NCBI GenBank assembly: GCA_021160885.1
Contig: JAGHBR010000004.1
Location: 1-5,387 of the forward strand
From: Caldisericaceae bacterium
GTDB lineage: Bacteria; Calditrichota; Calditrichia; Calditrichales; Calditrichaceae
Direction: 5' to 3'
Length of the DNA: 5,387 nucleotides
Below, one piece after another: positions 1 to 5,287 of the stretch. Every line of letters starts with the position of its first letter. Position 1 is the stretch's first letter. A model generated the notes under the pieces. It saw only the letters and a program-made list of their open reading frames with translations, ran no database searches and was not told the DNA's origin. The position numbers were made by a program, and so were the translations under genes.

Positions 1-209
1 GTCAAAAGCTATATGATATGGCTAAACAAGCTGTTGAGGAATTAGGTCTAAACATAGAAATAGAAAAGATTGAAGATTTAAATGCCATGTTAGCTGCCGG
101 TGTAATGCGCACACCAGGCCTGGCCTTTGACGGCAGGCTGATTTTACATGGCAAAATTCCCAATTTACCTACTCTAAAAAGTTGGATTCAAAAGGAGATG
201 GCAAAATAG
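1..209 (+). CDS. Small thioredoxin-like redox protein (MTH895 / TIGR00412-like), 5'-truncated
   Basis: This is the 3' part of a gene that begins before the window. The frame is open from base 3 (QKLYD, then the ATG at 18), so that ATG is an internal methionine and not the start. The visible part, with AVEELGLN then a TPG (proline codon 114-116, the likely cis-Pro next to the active site) and a DGRLILHGKIP strand-turn, fits the short MTH895-type 'small redox-active disulfide protein' family of about 75-80 residues. In that family the sequence before this point is normally G-x-G-C-x-x-C. The window opens on the last two bases (GT) of a codon that would be TGT, the second active-site cysteine, if the family pattern holds; this cannot be seen. 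Such proteins are cytoplasmic and are often found beside PF03773 permeases, as here. It ends in TAG just before the next thioredoxin-like gene, with a likely shared ribosome binding site GGAG at 194-197 inside its 3' end. Confidence 0.8.
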   Translation, partial: QKLYDMAKQAVEELGLNIEIEKIEDLNAMLAAGVMRTPGLAFDGRLILHGKIPNLPTLKSWIQKEMAK

Positions 210-211
210 AG

Positions 212-511
212 ATGTTTAACGCCGCCGCTGCTCAACCGAAAGCAGACATTAAAATTTTTGGTAGTTATTGCCATCGCTGCCAGGTGTTTAAGCAGGCGGT
301 TGAACAAATCGTTCAGGAGCTGGCCAACGAGGCACAAATTGAATGTCTGTCTGAAATTTCAGACTTCGAAAAATACAACGTACTCTACTTACCTGCCTTG
401 TGGGTCAACGGAAAGCTTTTGTTTCAGGGCGGCGTTCCTTCAGCAAAAAAGTTAAAAGCGATTTTAGAAAAGGCTTTAACCTTAAATGATGGAAGCACAA
501 AGAAATTTTAA
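212..511 (+). CDS. Small thioredoxin-like protein with CHRC active site
   Basis: A 99-residue thioredoxin-fold protein without signal peptide or membrane segment, so probably cytoplasmic. After a short Ala-rich start, a beta strand (DIKIFGSY) leads into C20-H-R-C23, a dithiol active site at the N-end of a helix. The usual cis-proline is in YLP61-ALWVNGK, followed by the hairpin LLFQGGVPS and a final helix, the same order as in MTH895-type redox proteins. One more cysteine is at C45. I chose ATG 212, two bases after the preceding TAG. GGAG at 194-197 is 14 bases upstream, rather far. The alternative is TTG 182, which would add ten charged residues and overlap the previous gene by 28 bases; it has only a weak purine stretch before it. 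Role is inferred: a thiol-disulfide reductant, or a metalloid-binding dithiol carrier, for the permeases downstream. The substrate cannot be read from sequence. Confidence 0.82.
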   Translation: MFNAAAAQPKADIKIFGSYCHRCQVFKQAVEQIVQELANEAQIECLSEISDFEKYNVLYLPALWVNGKLLFQGGVPSAKKLKAILEKALTLNDGSTKKF

Positions 512-575
512 ATTTTAAGTGAGCTTTAATAAGATGAAGTCCACTGATAATTTATTTTTGGTAAACAAGAGAAAG

Positions 576-587
576 TAAATCGATTTA
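576..587. promoter_or_regulatory. Candidate ArsR operator: perfect 12-bp palindrome
   Basis: TAAATCGATTTA reads identically on both strands. ArsR-family repressors bind as dimers to AT-rich inverted repeats near the promoter of the operon they control, and an ArsR gene lies downstream in the same operon. The match to a binding site is inferred from symmetry and location only. AT-rich DNA throws up short palindromes by chance, so confidence is modest. Confidence 0.3.
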
Positions 588-625
588 ACAATTTAAACTG
601 ATTTGAAAATAAATGGGAAATAAAC

Positions 626-660
626 AAGCAGCGAGAATTTGTAATCTTCTCATGCTGCTT
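626..660 (+). other. Stem-loop in the permease leader
   Basis: AAGCAGC (626-632) pairs with GCTGCTT (654-660) and GAGAA (633-637) with TTCTC (647-651). This gives 12 base pairs, a 2-base bulge (AT, 652-653) and a 9-base loop (638-646). It ends 23 bases before the permease start codon and 11 before its ribosome binding site. There is no following T-run (the next bases are CTATTAAAAT), so it is not a standard intrinsic terminator. It may be an mRNA 5' structure affecting stability or translation, a weak terminator for the upstream thioredoxin genes, or an attenuator part. Confidence 0.5.
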
Positions 661-683
661 CTATTAAAATAAAGGAAATTGCC

Positions 684-1829
684 ATGGAGATGATTTCTAA
701 AGTTCGTGACTGGTGGAATGACGAATGGAGAAAATTCTTTTATCTGTTAATTGCTTTTTTGTTCTTCTATTTTGCCCCATTAGAAGGCGGAAAAGTGGTA
801 GAGGCCTTATCGGCTGGTTTGGCCCTGCTGCAAGATTACGCTCGTAAACATGTGTTAACCTGCCTGGTACCTGCCTTTTTTATTGCCGGCGCGATTGCCG
901 TTTTTGTTAAAAAAGACAGCATTTTACAACTTTTAGGTCCGGCTGCAAAAAAATACATTGCTTATCCCATTGCTTCTGTTTCAGGTGGTATTTTAGCCGT
1001 TTGTTCCTGCACCATTTTGCCTTTGTTCGCCGGTATTTACAAACGCGGCGCCGGCATTGGTCCGGCGGTTGCCTTTTTGTTTACCGGACCGGCCATAAAT
1101 GTAACAGCCATCTTTTTAACCGGAAATGCCGTGGGTTGGGATTTTGCCTTTGGCCGATTAATCGCCTCCATTGTGATTGCTATTATTGTGGGATTAATCA
1201 TGGGCCTTATTTTCAGCGAGCACGACGAACGCAATGCCGAAAACTTTTTAATGGGCATGGATGAAGAACGCCCTTACAGCAACTGGACTGTTTTTTGGTT
1301 CTTATTTTTGCAGTTTGGTATTTTGATTGTACTGGGCCTGCGGATTGCATCCGGAATTAAATGGGTTATTGCTGGAGCGTTTCTTTTATTACTGGCCTAC
1401 CTGATTTTCTTTAAATTTCGCAAAGAAGATAATTATGAGTGGGTGGCCGAAACCTGGGATTTAACCAAGAAAATCCTGCCCTATCTGTTTGTAGGTATTT
1501 TTGCCGCCGGCATTATTGATGTAGTTGTTCCCGATGCATGGATTCAGGCTTCGGTGGGCAAAAACAATTTGCTGGGTAATGCCGTTGCCTCTGTTTCCGG
1601 TGCACTGATGTATTTTGCCACCTTAACTGAGGTTCCGATTATTGAAACCTTGTTGAAGATGGGCATGGCCCGCGGCCCGGCCTTAACTCTGTTTTTAACC
1701 GGCAATTCGCTTAGCATTCCAAGCATGATTGTTCTTTTTCAGTTGATGGGCAAAAAACAGGCTCTGACTTACATTTTTCTGATTTGCAGTTTTTCGATAA
1801 CCGCTGGATTAATTTTTGGCAGTTTGTAG
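684..1829 (+). CDS. arsP: ArsP-type permease (PF03773 / COG0701), putative organoarsenical efflux
   Basis: A 381-residue polytopic inner-membrane protein with roughly ten hydrophobic segments. After the first helices it carries the family's signature C107-S-C109 followed by TILPLFAGIYKRGAG and then G126-P-A-x-A-F-L-F-T-G-P-A-I-N139. The C-terminal half repeats the pattern as a TE316-VP block and G331-P-A-L-T-L-F-L-T-G-N341, the internal duplication typical of this permease family. A hydrophilic loop of about 20 residues (EHDERN to EERPYSNW) separates the halves. Characterised ArsP members export trivalent methylated or aromatic arsenicals, and the paired cysteines are thought to contact the metalloid. 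Other COG0701 members have different or unknown substrates, so the specific function rests on the ACR3 and ArsR neighbours. ATG 684 has AAGGA at 672-676. A second in-frame ATG at 690 is less well placed. Nineteen bases separate it from the ACR3 gene. Confidence 0.85.
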   Translation: MEMISKVRDWWNDEWRKFFYLLIAFLFFYFAPLEGGKVVEALSAGLALLQDYARKHVLTCLVPAFFIAGAIAVFVKKDSILQLLGPAAKKYIAYPIASVSGGILAVCSCTILPLFAGIYKRGAGIGPAVAFLFTGPAINVTAIFLTGNAVGWDFAFGRLIASIVIAIIVGLIMGLIFSEHDERNAENFLMGMDEERPYSNWTVFWFLFLQFGILIVLGLRIASGIKWVIAGAFLLLLAYLIFFKFRKEDNYEWVAETWDLTKKILPYLFVGIFAAGIIDVVVPDAWIQASVGKNNLLGNAVASVSGALMYFATLTEVPIIETLLKMGMARGPALTLFLTGNSLSIPSMIVLFQLMGKKQALTYIFLICSFSITAGLIFGSL

Positions 1830-1848
1830 CATTTAAAGGAGTAGAAAC

Positions 1849-2943
1849 ATGGCTTCCGTTTCTAAACGGCTCTCGTTTTTTGATCGCTACTTCACCTTGT
1901 GGATTTTTTTAACCATGTTTTTAGGCGTGTTGATCGGTTACCTGCTGCCCGGCATGACTCACTTTTGGGACCAGTTTAAATCGGGAACGACCAACATTCC
2001 TATTGCCATTGGTTTGATTTTGATGATGTACCCACCGCTGGCCAAAGTGCGTTACGAAAAATTGCCTACAGTATTTAAAAATCTGCGTTTTTTGGCCCTG
2101 TCTCTGGTGCAGAACTGGGTTGTGGGCCCCTTTGTGATGTTCTTTTTAGCCATCCTTTTGCTGCCGGACAAACCGGCCATGATGGTGGGCGTCATTCTGG
2201 TAGGACTGGCCCGCTGTATTGCCATGGTGCTGGTCTGGAATGATCTGGCTGATGGCGATTCGGAATTAGCGGCCGGTCTGGTGGCTTTTAACGCGCTTTT
2301 TCAGGTCTTCTTATATTCCGTTTACGCTTACATTTTCATTACCTTGCTGCCGCCCGTTTTTGGTTTAAGCGGCGCCATCGTAAAAGTTTCCATTTCAGAA
2401 ATTGCGATTACCGTTCTGATTTACCTGGGAATTCCTTTCTTTGCCGGTTTAATTTCCAACATCGTTTTACGCAAAGCGAAAAGCAGCGACTGGTATTTCA
2501 AAAATTACATTCCTAAGGTTTCTTACCTTACGCCCATCGCTTTGCTGTTCACCATTTTTGTAATGTTTTCTTTAAAAGGAGAAAAAATAATTGAACTGCC
2601 GCTCGATGTCCTGAGAGTGTCCATTCCTTACACTTTCTACTTTGCCATCATGTTTTTCATTACTTTTTTCGCCGCCAAACGCATGGGCGCTTCATACGAA
2701 CAATCGACCACGGCCGCTTTTACAGCTGGCAGCAACGATTTTGAACTGGCCATTGCCGTAGCGGTTGCTGTGTTTGGCGTGAACTCCGCCACCGCATTTG
2801 CCACGGTTATTGGCCCTTTAGTCGAAGTGCCGGTTCTTATTAGTCTGGTAAATGTGGCCCTGTACTTCCGTAAAAAATTCTTTATGCAAGAAAATGTGAG
2901 TCGACCGGCTACTGTAGCTGGAAAAACCGATAATAATTTGTAA
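1849..2943 (+). CDS. acr3: ACR3-family arsenite efflux permease
   Basis: A 364-residue membrane protein of the ACR3 (bile/arsenite/riboflavin transporter) superfamily, with about ten membrane segments and the usual length for bacterial ACR3. The diagnostic fourth-helix motif is present as GLARC123-IAMVLVWNDLADGD; the cysteine there is essential in studied ACR3 proteins. The second key site, the glutamate in the ninth helix, is E326 in IGPLVEVPVLI. The TAGSNDFELAIAVAVAVFG block is also characteristic. It exports arsenite (and in some members antimonite) driven by the membrane potential or proton gradient, without needing an ATPase. The start is firm: AAGGAG at 1836-1841, seven bases before ATG. 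It follows the ArsP-type gene by 19 bases and precedes the exported thioredoxin by 12 bases, so it is very likely co-transcribed with both. C123 is the only cysteine in the protein. The ACR3 assignment is the surest in the window. Confidence 0.95.
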   Translation: MASVSKRLSFFDRYFTLWIFLTMFLGVLIGYLLPGMTHFWDQFKSGTTNIPIAIGLILMMYPPLAKVRYEKLPTVFKNLRFLALSLVQNWVVGPFVMFFLAILLLPDKPAMMVGVILVGLARCIAMVLVWNDLADGDSELAAGLVAFNALFQVFLYSVYAYIFITLLPPVFGLSGAIVKVSISEIAITVLIYLGIPFFAGLISNIVLRKAKSSDWYFKNYIPKVSYLTPIALLFTIFVMFSLKGEKIIELPLDVLRVSIPYTFYFAIMFFITFFAAKRMGASYEQSTTAAFTAGSNDFELAIAVAVAVFGVNSATAFATVIGPLVEVPVLISLVNVALYFRKKFFMQENVSRPATVAGKTDNNL

Positions 2944-2955
2944 AAGGAAGTTAAA

Positions 2956-3390
2956 ATGAACATTAAAAGTTCTAAGAAAGCCTTAACTTTACTGTCAGTT
3001 ATTTTCATGATTTTTTCGCTTAGCTTTAACTATGGATGCGGGCAAAAAGAAAAAGTTTCCCGGAACAAGCCACAAGTCCAACCTTCAAAAAAGAGCAAGA
3101 TCACATTTATTGAATTAGGCTCGGTGAATTGCGTGCCATGCCGCAAAATGCAGCCAATTCTCAAACATGTTGAAAAAAAATATGGCGATCAAATAGAGGT
3201 TATTTTTTACGATGTCTGGAAAGCGGAACAACGTAAATTTGCTGAAATTTATGGCATTCGGCTAATCCCGACACAAATCTTTCTGGATGAAAAAGGCAAG
3301 GAACTTTTCCGCCACGAAGGCTATTTCCCGGAAACGGAAATTGACCGGTTACTGGCAGACAATGGACTTAAAATCAAAAAAGTAGAGTAA
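2956..3390 (+). CDS. Exported (probably lipid- or membrane-anchored) thioredoxin, CVPC
   Basis: 144 residues. A basic start (KSSKK) is followed by a hydrophobic helix (about residues 9-24) and then NYGC28-GQKEK. C28 may be a lipid-modified cysteine, but the residue at -3 is Asn where Leu is usual, so this lipobox is degenerate; an uncleaved anchor is the alternative. A Lys/Pro/Ser-rich linker (30-48) leads to a thioredoxin domain of about 95 residues: strand ITFIELGS, active site C59-V-P-C62, strand IEVIFYDVW, and cis-Pro P105 in RLIPTQIFLDEKGKELFRHEGY. CVPC is close to the CGPC of thioredoxins and indicates a reductant. The active site should face outside the cytoplasm. The next gene, a CcdA-like electron carrier, starts two bases after its stop, making a natural pair in which CcdA keeps this protein reduced. 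AAGGAAG at 2944-2950 sets the start. Its substrate is unknown; a role in metalloid reduction or in repair of oxidised envelope thiols is inference. Confidence 0.87.
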   Translation: MNIKSSKKALTLLSVIFMIFSLSFNYGCGQKEKVSRNKPQVQPSKKSKITFIELGSVNCVPCRKMQPILKHVEKKYGDQIEVIFYDVWKAEQRKFAEIYGIRLIPTQIFLDEKGKELFRHEGYFPETEIDRLLADNGLKIKKVE

Positions 3391-3392
3391 CC

Positions 3393-4097
3393 ATGTCGGA
3401 AATTTTTAACATTTTAACCATAGCCTTACAAGGTAGTTTTGCATTGGCGCTTTTAGCAGGGGTGGGCTGGGGCCTGATTAGTATTTTATTCAGTCCCTGC
3501 CATTTGTCCAGCATTCCGTTAATCATTGGCTACATCAGTAGCCAGCCGTCTGGAAAAAAAGAAAGTTTACACTGGTCTGCTCTTTTGCTCTCTTTCGTTT
3601 TTGCTATCGGAATTCTCATTTCTATCGCCATTATTGGTTTCGTCACTTCGGCCAGTGGACGGTTAATGGGCGATGTTGGAAGCTGGGGCAATTACATGAT
3701 TGCCTTCATTTTTCTGATTGTCGGCCTCTATTTGCTAAATGTCATTCGCATCAATTGGAACACACCGTTTTTCTTTAAAAAAGGAGGCCTGGGCGGCGCT
3801 TTTATTTTAGGTCTGGTCTTTGGCATTGGGCTTGGCCCCTGTACCTTTGCTTACATGGCCCCGATTTTAGGGCTGGTTTTTACTCTGGCCAAAACCAGTC
3901 TTTTAAAAGCTATGCTATTGGTAGCCGCTTTTGGAATTGGCCAAACGGCGATCATTGTTATTGCTGGCAGTTCCCTGCAATGGGTACAAAACTATCTGCA
4001 CTGGAATGAAAAATCGAAGGCCAGTGATTACGTACGAAAAGTGTCCGGCGTGCTGGTATTAATGGGCGGTTTCTATTTTGTTTACACAACATTTTAG
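3393..4097 (+). CDS. CcdA / DsbD-beta-like transmembrane thiol-electron carrier
   Basis: 234 residues with about six membrane helices, the usual size for CcdA. The two redox cysteines are in the expected places: C36 in FSPCHLSSIPLI (first helix) and C150 in GLGPCTFAYMAPI (fourth helix), each after a proline and in the two symmetric halves of the protein. CcdA and the DsbD beta domain take electrons from cytoplasmic thioredoxin through this cysteine pair and hand them to thioredoxin-fold proteins on the outer face of the membrane. The gene follows the exported thioredoxin with only a 2-base gap and has only a weak ribosome binding site (TAGAG in the end of the upstream gene), suggesting translational coupling. 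Although CcdA is best known from cytochrome c maturation, nothing else for that pathway is present here; the neighbours suggest that it serves the adjacent thioredoxin. It is eight bases from the ArsR gene. Confidence 0.88.
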   Translation: MSEIFNILTIALQGSFALALLAGVGWGLISILFSPCHLSSIPLIIGYISSQPSGKKESLHWSALLLSFVFAIGILISIAIIGFVTSASGRLMGDVGSWGNYMIAFIFLIVGLYLLNVIRINWNTPFFFKKGGLGGAFILGLVFGIGLGPCTFAYMAPILGLVFTLAKTSLLKAMLLVAAFGIGQTAIIVIAGSSLQWVQNYLHWNEKSKASDYVRKVSGVLVLMGGFYFVYTTF

Positions 4098-4105
4098 GGT
4101 GAAAA

Positions 4106-4450
4106 ATGCAAGACCTTTTATCAAAAACCTTTAAAGCTGTCTCAGATCCGCATCGTCTATTGATTTTGGGGATTCTAAAACGCAGGCCCATGTTTGTTTG
4201 TCAATTAGCCAAGTCCATCAATTTAGCCTATTCCACAACGTCACAGCATTTGCGTATTTTAACCGAAGCCGGACTTATCATCAGCCAGAACAACGGGAAA
4301 TGGGTAAAATATTGCATTGCCCGGCAATCGGTTAATCCGTACAGCGAGAAGATCTTTTCCCTGGTTGACGATTGTCTTAATTCTGATGCGGAATTTAAAA
4401 AACAAATTGAAGACATTGTTCAAAAACAAATCGATCCGACTTGTAGATGA
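4106..4450 (+). CDS. arsR: ArsR-family metalloid-responsive repressor
   Basis: 114 residues of winged helix-turn-helix type. SDPHRLLILGIL (13-24) is the typical first helix, and LAYSTTSQHLRILTEAGLI (40-58) is the recognition helix-turn-helix, followed by the wing SQNNGKWVKYCI. Typical ArsR proteins have ELCVCDL at the start of the DNA-binding unit, with two metalloid ligands. Here the same place reads PMFVC32-QL, so only the second cysteine survives. Other cysteines are C70 in the wing, C90 in the C-terminal helix (VDDC) and C113 at the end (DPTCR); some of these could complete an As(III) site. Such repressors leave the DNA when the metalloid binds, turning on the operon. Its place at the 3' end of the permease run, eight bases after the CcdA-like gene, is consistent with autoregulation. 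Ribosome binding is by AGGGTGA at 4096-4102, overlapping the upstream stop. Confidence 0.92.
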   Translation: MQDLLSKTFKAVSDPHRLLILGILKRRPMFVCQLAKSINLAYSTTSQHLRILTEAGLIISQNNGKWVKYCIARQSVNPYSEKIFSLVDDCLNSDAEFKKQIEDIVQKQIDPTCR

Positions 4451-4494
4451 AATAAATTTTTTTTAAATTACATTTAGTTATTTGTCGAAACATA

Positions 4495-4500
4495 GAAGGG
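4495..4500 (+). promoter_or_regulatory. Ribosome binding site that fixes the start at ATG 4509
   Basis: GAAGGG lies eight bases before ATG 4509 and inside the nine extra codons that an upstream TTG (4482) would add. A site there, plus the Cys-rich MGCSC start it produces, argues that the protein begins at 4509 and not at 4482. The 58 bases after the ArsR stop also hold an eight-T run (4457-4464) but no strong hairpin before it. Confidence 0.6.
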
Positions 4501-4508
4501 AAATAATT

Positions 4509-4787
4509 ATGGGTTGCTCCTGTCAGGGATCAAAGGCATTTCAGATAGAAGTTAATAATGAGAAATACGTCGTCTGGTCATTGGACGAGGTGGTTTTCTC
4601 TACCATTTTTGCTGAACCCAAAGACGAGGCCAGCGCCGAGGAGATGCTCTGGGAAAAGCTTTGTGCCTTTAATCCGGAACTTGACCAAAAATTAGAATTC
4701 GCTTTTAAACGCGTTCTTTTGCAATTCTATCGCGACACAAAACAAGCTTACCAGGAATACCAGAAAAATCAGCAGCAGGTCGGCTAA
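4509..4787 (+). CDS. Uncharacterised 92-aa protein with N-terminal CSC motif
   Basis: I do not recognise the family. The protein starts MGC3-S-C5-QGS, continues with a likely beta hairpin (FQIEVNNEKYVVWSLDEVVF) and then is mostly helical, acidic first (EPKDEASAEEMLWEKL) and ending in a long Gln/Lys/Tyr-rich helix (FAFKRVLLQFYRDTKQAYQEYQKNQQQ). A third cysteine is at C52. There is no signal peptide or membrane segment, so it should be cytoplasmic. The N-terminal CxC plus C52 gives three thiols, enough in principle for a trigonal As(III) or a metal site, and the CSC echoes the CSC of the ArsP-type permease; both points are inference. It lies 58 bases after the ArsR stop and 23 before the two-domain thioredoxin-like gene. 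Balanced codon use, a good ribosome binding site and its position make it a real gene. Function unknown; a small metallochaperone or accessory factor is one possibility. Confidence 0.75.
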   Translation: MGCSCQGSKAFQIEVNNEKYVVWSLDEVVFSTIFAEPKDEASAEEMLWEKLCAFNPELDQKLEFAFKRVLLQFYRDTKQAYQEYQKNQQQVG

Positions 4788-4810
4788 GTTTGCTATAAAA
4801 GGGAGAGACC

Positions 4811-5287
4811 ATGCGCATTCAATTAATTGGGACTAAAGATGATCCGGTGTTTCAGGAATTGAGAGAAAAAATCCTGAAAGCCATTCATGATCTGGGCATT
4901 AATGCGGTATTAGATGAAATCAGTAATCTTGAGGAAATGGAAAACCTTCCCATTGCCGTTTACCCCGCCCTGCTTATTAACCAAAAACCTATCGCCAGCG
5001 GTCACCCTCTTTCATACAACAAAATCAAACAAGTGATTCTGGAAGCCGTAATTGAAGAAGCGGCCAAAAGCAAAACATCCAATCCCAAAGTGCTGGTTTT
5101 AAGAACACGCCGTTGCCGTAAAAGCGATATCATTATTCGATTTCTAGAACAGGAAAAGATTCCCCACGAAGTAAAATATTTAGGAGACGATTCAGAAGCT
5201 CAGGAACTGGCCCAGAAGTACAAAATTCTAGCTTCTCCAGGCATCATTGTTAACAAGCAACTTCTTAATCCATACCAGTTATTATAA
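4811..5287 (+). CDS. Two-domain thioredoxin/glutaredoxin-like protein with degenerate active sites; probably interrupted by a stop
   Basis: 158 residues up to the first stop. Residues 1-77 form an MTH895-like thioredoxin domain (MRIQLIG strand, helix, YP52-ALLINQK with the cis-Pro, GHPLS turn). Where relatives have G-x-G-C-x-x-C it reads GTKDDPVF, so both active-site cysteines are gone. Residues 92-158 form a second, glutaredoxin-like domain: KVLVLRTRR, C102-R-K-S105 (a monothiol CxxS site), KIPHEVKYLG, and the cis-Pro P143 in LASPGIIVNK. C102 is the only cysteine before the stop. The first domain may serve as a docking or structural unit; the second could do monothiol chemistry or bind a metalloid. 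The ribosome binding site AAGGGAG (4799-4805) precedes ATG 4811. The domain ends abruptly after NPYQLL, yet the same frame continues as protein-like sequence to 5359, so the intact gene was probably 4811-5359 and this copy carries a nonsense mutation, a sequence error or a recoded stop. Confidence 0.72.
   Translation: MRIQLIGTKDDPVFQELREKILKAIHDLGINAVLDEISNLEEMENLPIAVYPALLINQKPIASGHPLSYNKIKQVILEAVIEEAAKSKTSNPKVLVLRTRRCRKSDIIIRFLEQEKIPHEVKYLGDDSEAQELAQKYKILASPGIIVNKQLLNPYQLL

Larger units (their letters stand above)
512..683 (+). promoter_or_regulatory. AT-rich leader upstream of the permease operon
   Basis: This 172-bp gap is by far the largest non-coding stretch inside the window and is the most likely place for the operon promoter and ArsR operator. 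It contains a 12-bp perfect palindrome (576-587), a long stem-loop (626-660) and a possible 19-codon mini-ORF (613-672) whose stop overlaps the ribosome binding site AAGGA (672-676) of the permease gene. I do not see a convincing -35/-10 pair. The assignment as a regulatory region rests on position and these structures. Confidence 0.5.

Noticed and set aside
182..211. TTG start for the CHRC thioredoxin-like gene
   Set aside because: It adds ten charged residues that do not belong to the fold, overlaps the previous gene by 28 bases and lacks a good ribosome binding site; ATG 212 is simpler, though not proven.
553..560. TATTTTTG as a Bacteroidetes-type -7 element (TAnnTTTG)
   Set aside because: The pattern matches, but I see no clear -33 TTG partner at the right spacing, and the phylum is not established.
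1037..1258. Minus-strand open frame inside the ArsP-type permease gene, and other similar antisense frames
   Set aside because: Shadows of strongly supported membrane-protein genes; their translations show no recognisable fold and no ribosome binding sites were seen.
4426..4464. Intrinsic terminator after arsR (ACAA-A-TCG / CGA-C-TTGT hairpin and the eight-T run)
   Set aside because: The stem is seven pairs with a mismatch and lies inside the arsR coding end; twelve bases separate it from the T-run. Too weak and too distant to call.
4482..4508. TTG start for the MGCSC protein
   Set aside because: The ribosome binding site GAAGGG at 4495-4500 lies inside this extension and is well spaced for ATG 4509.
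4794..4799. TATAAA as a -10 box for the last gene
   Set aside because: Only eleven bases before the start codon and overlapping the ribosome binding site; no -35 partner. Probably just AT-rich spacer.
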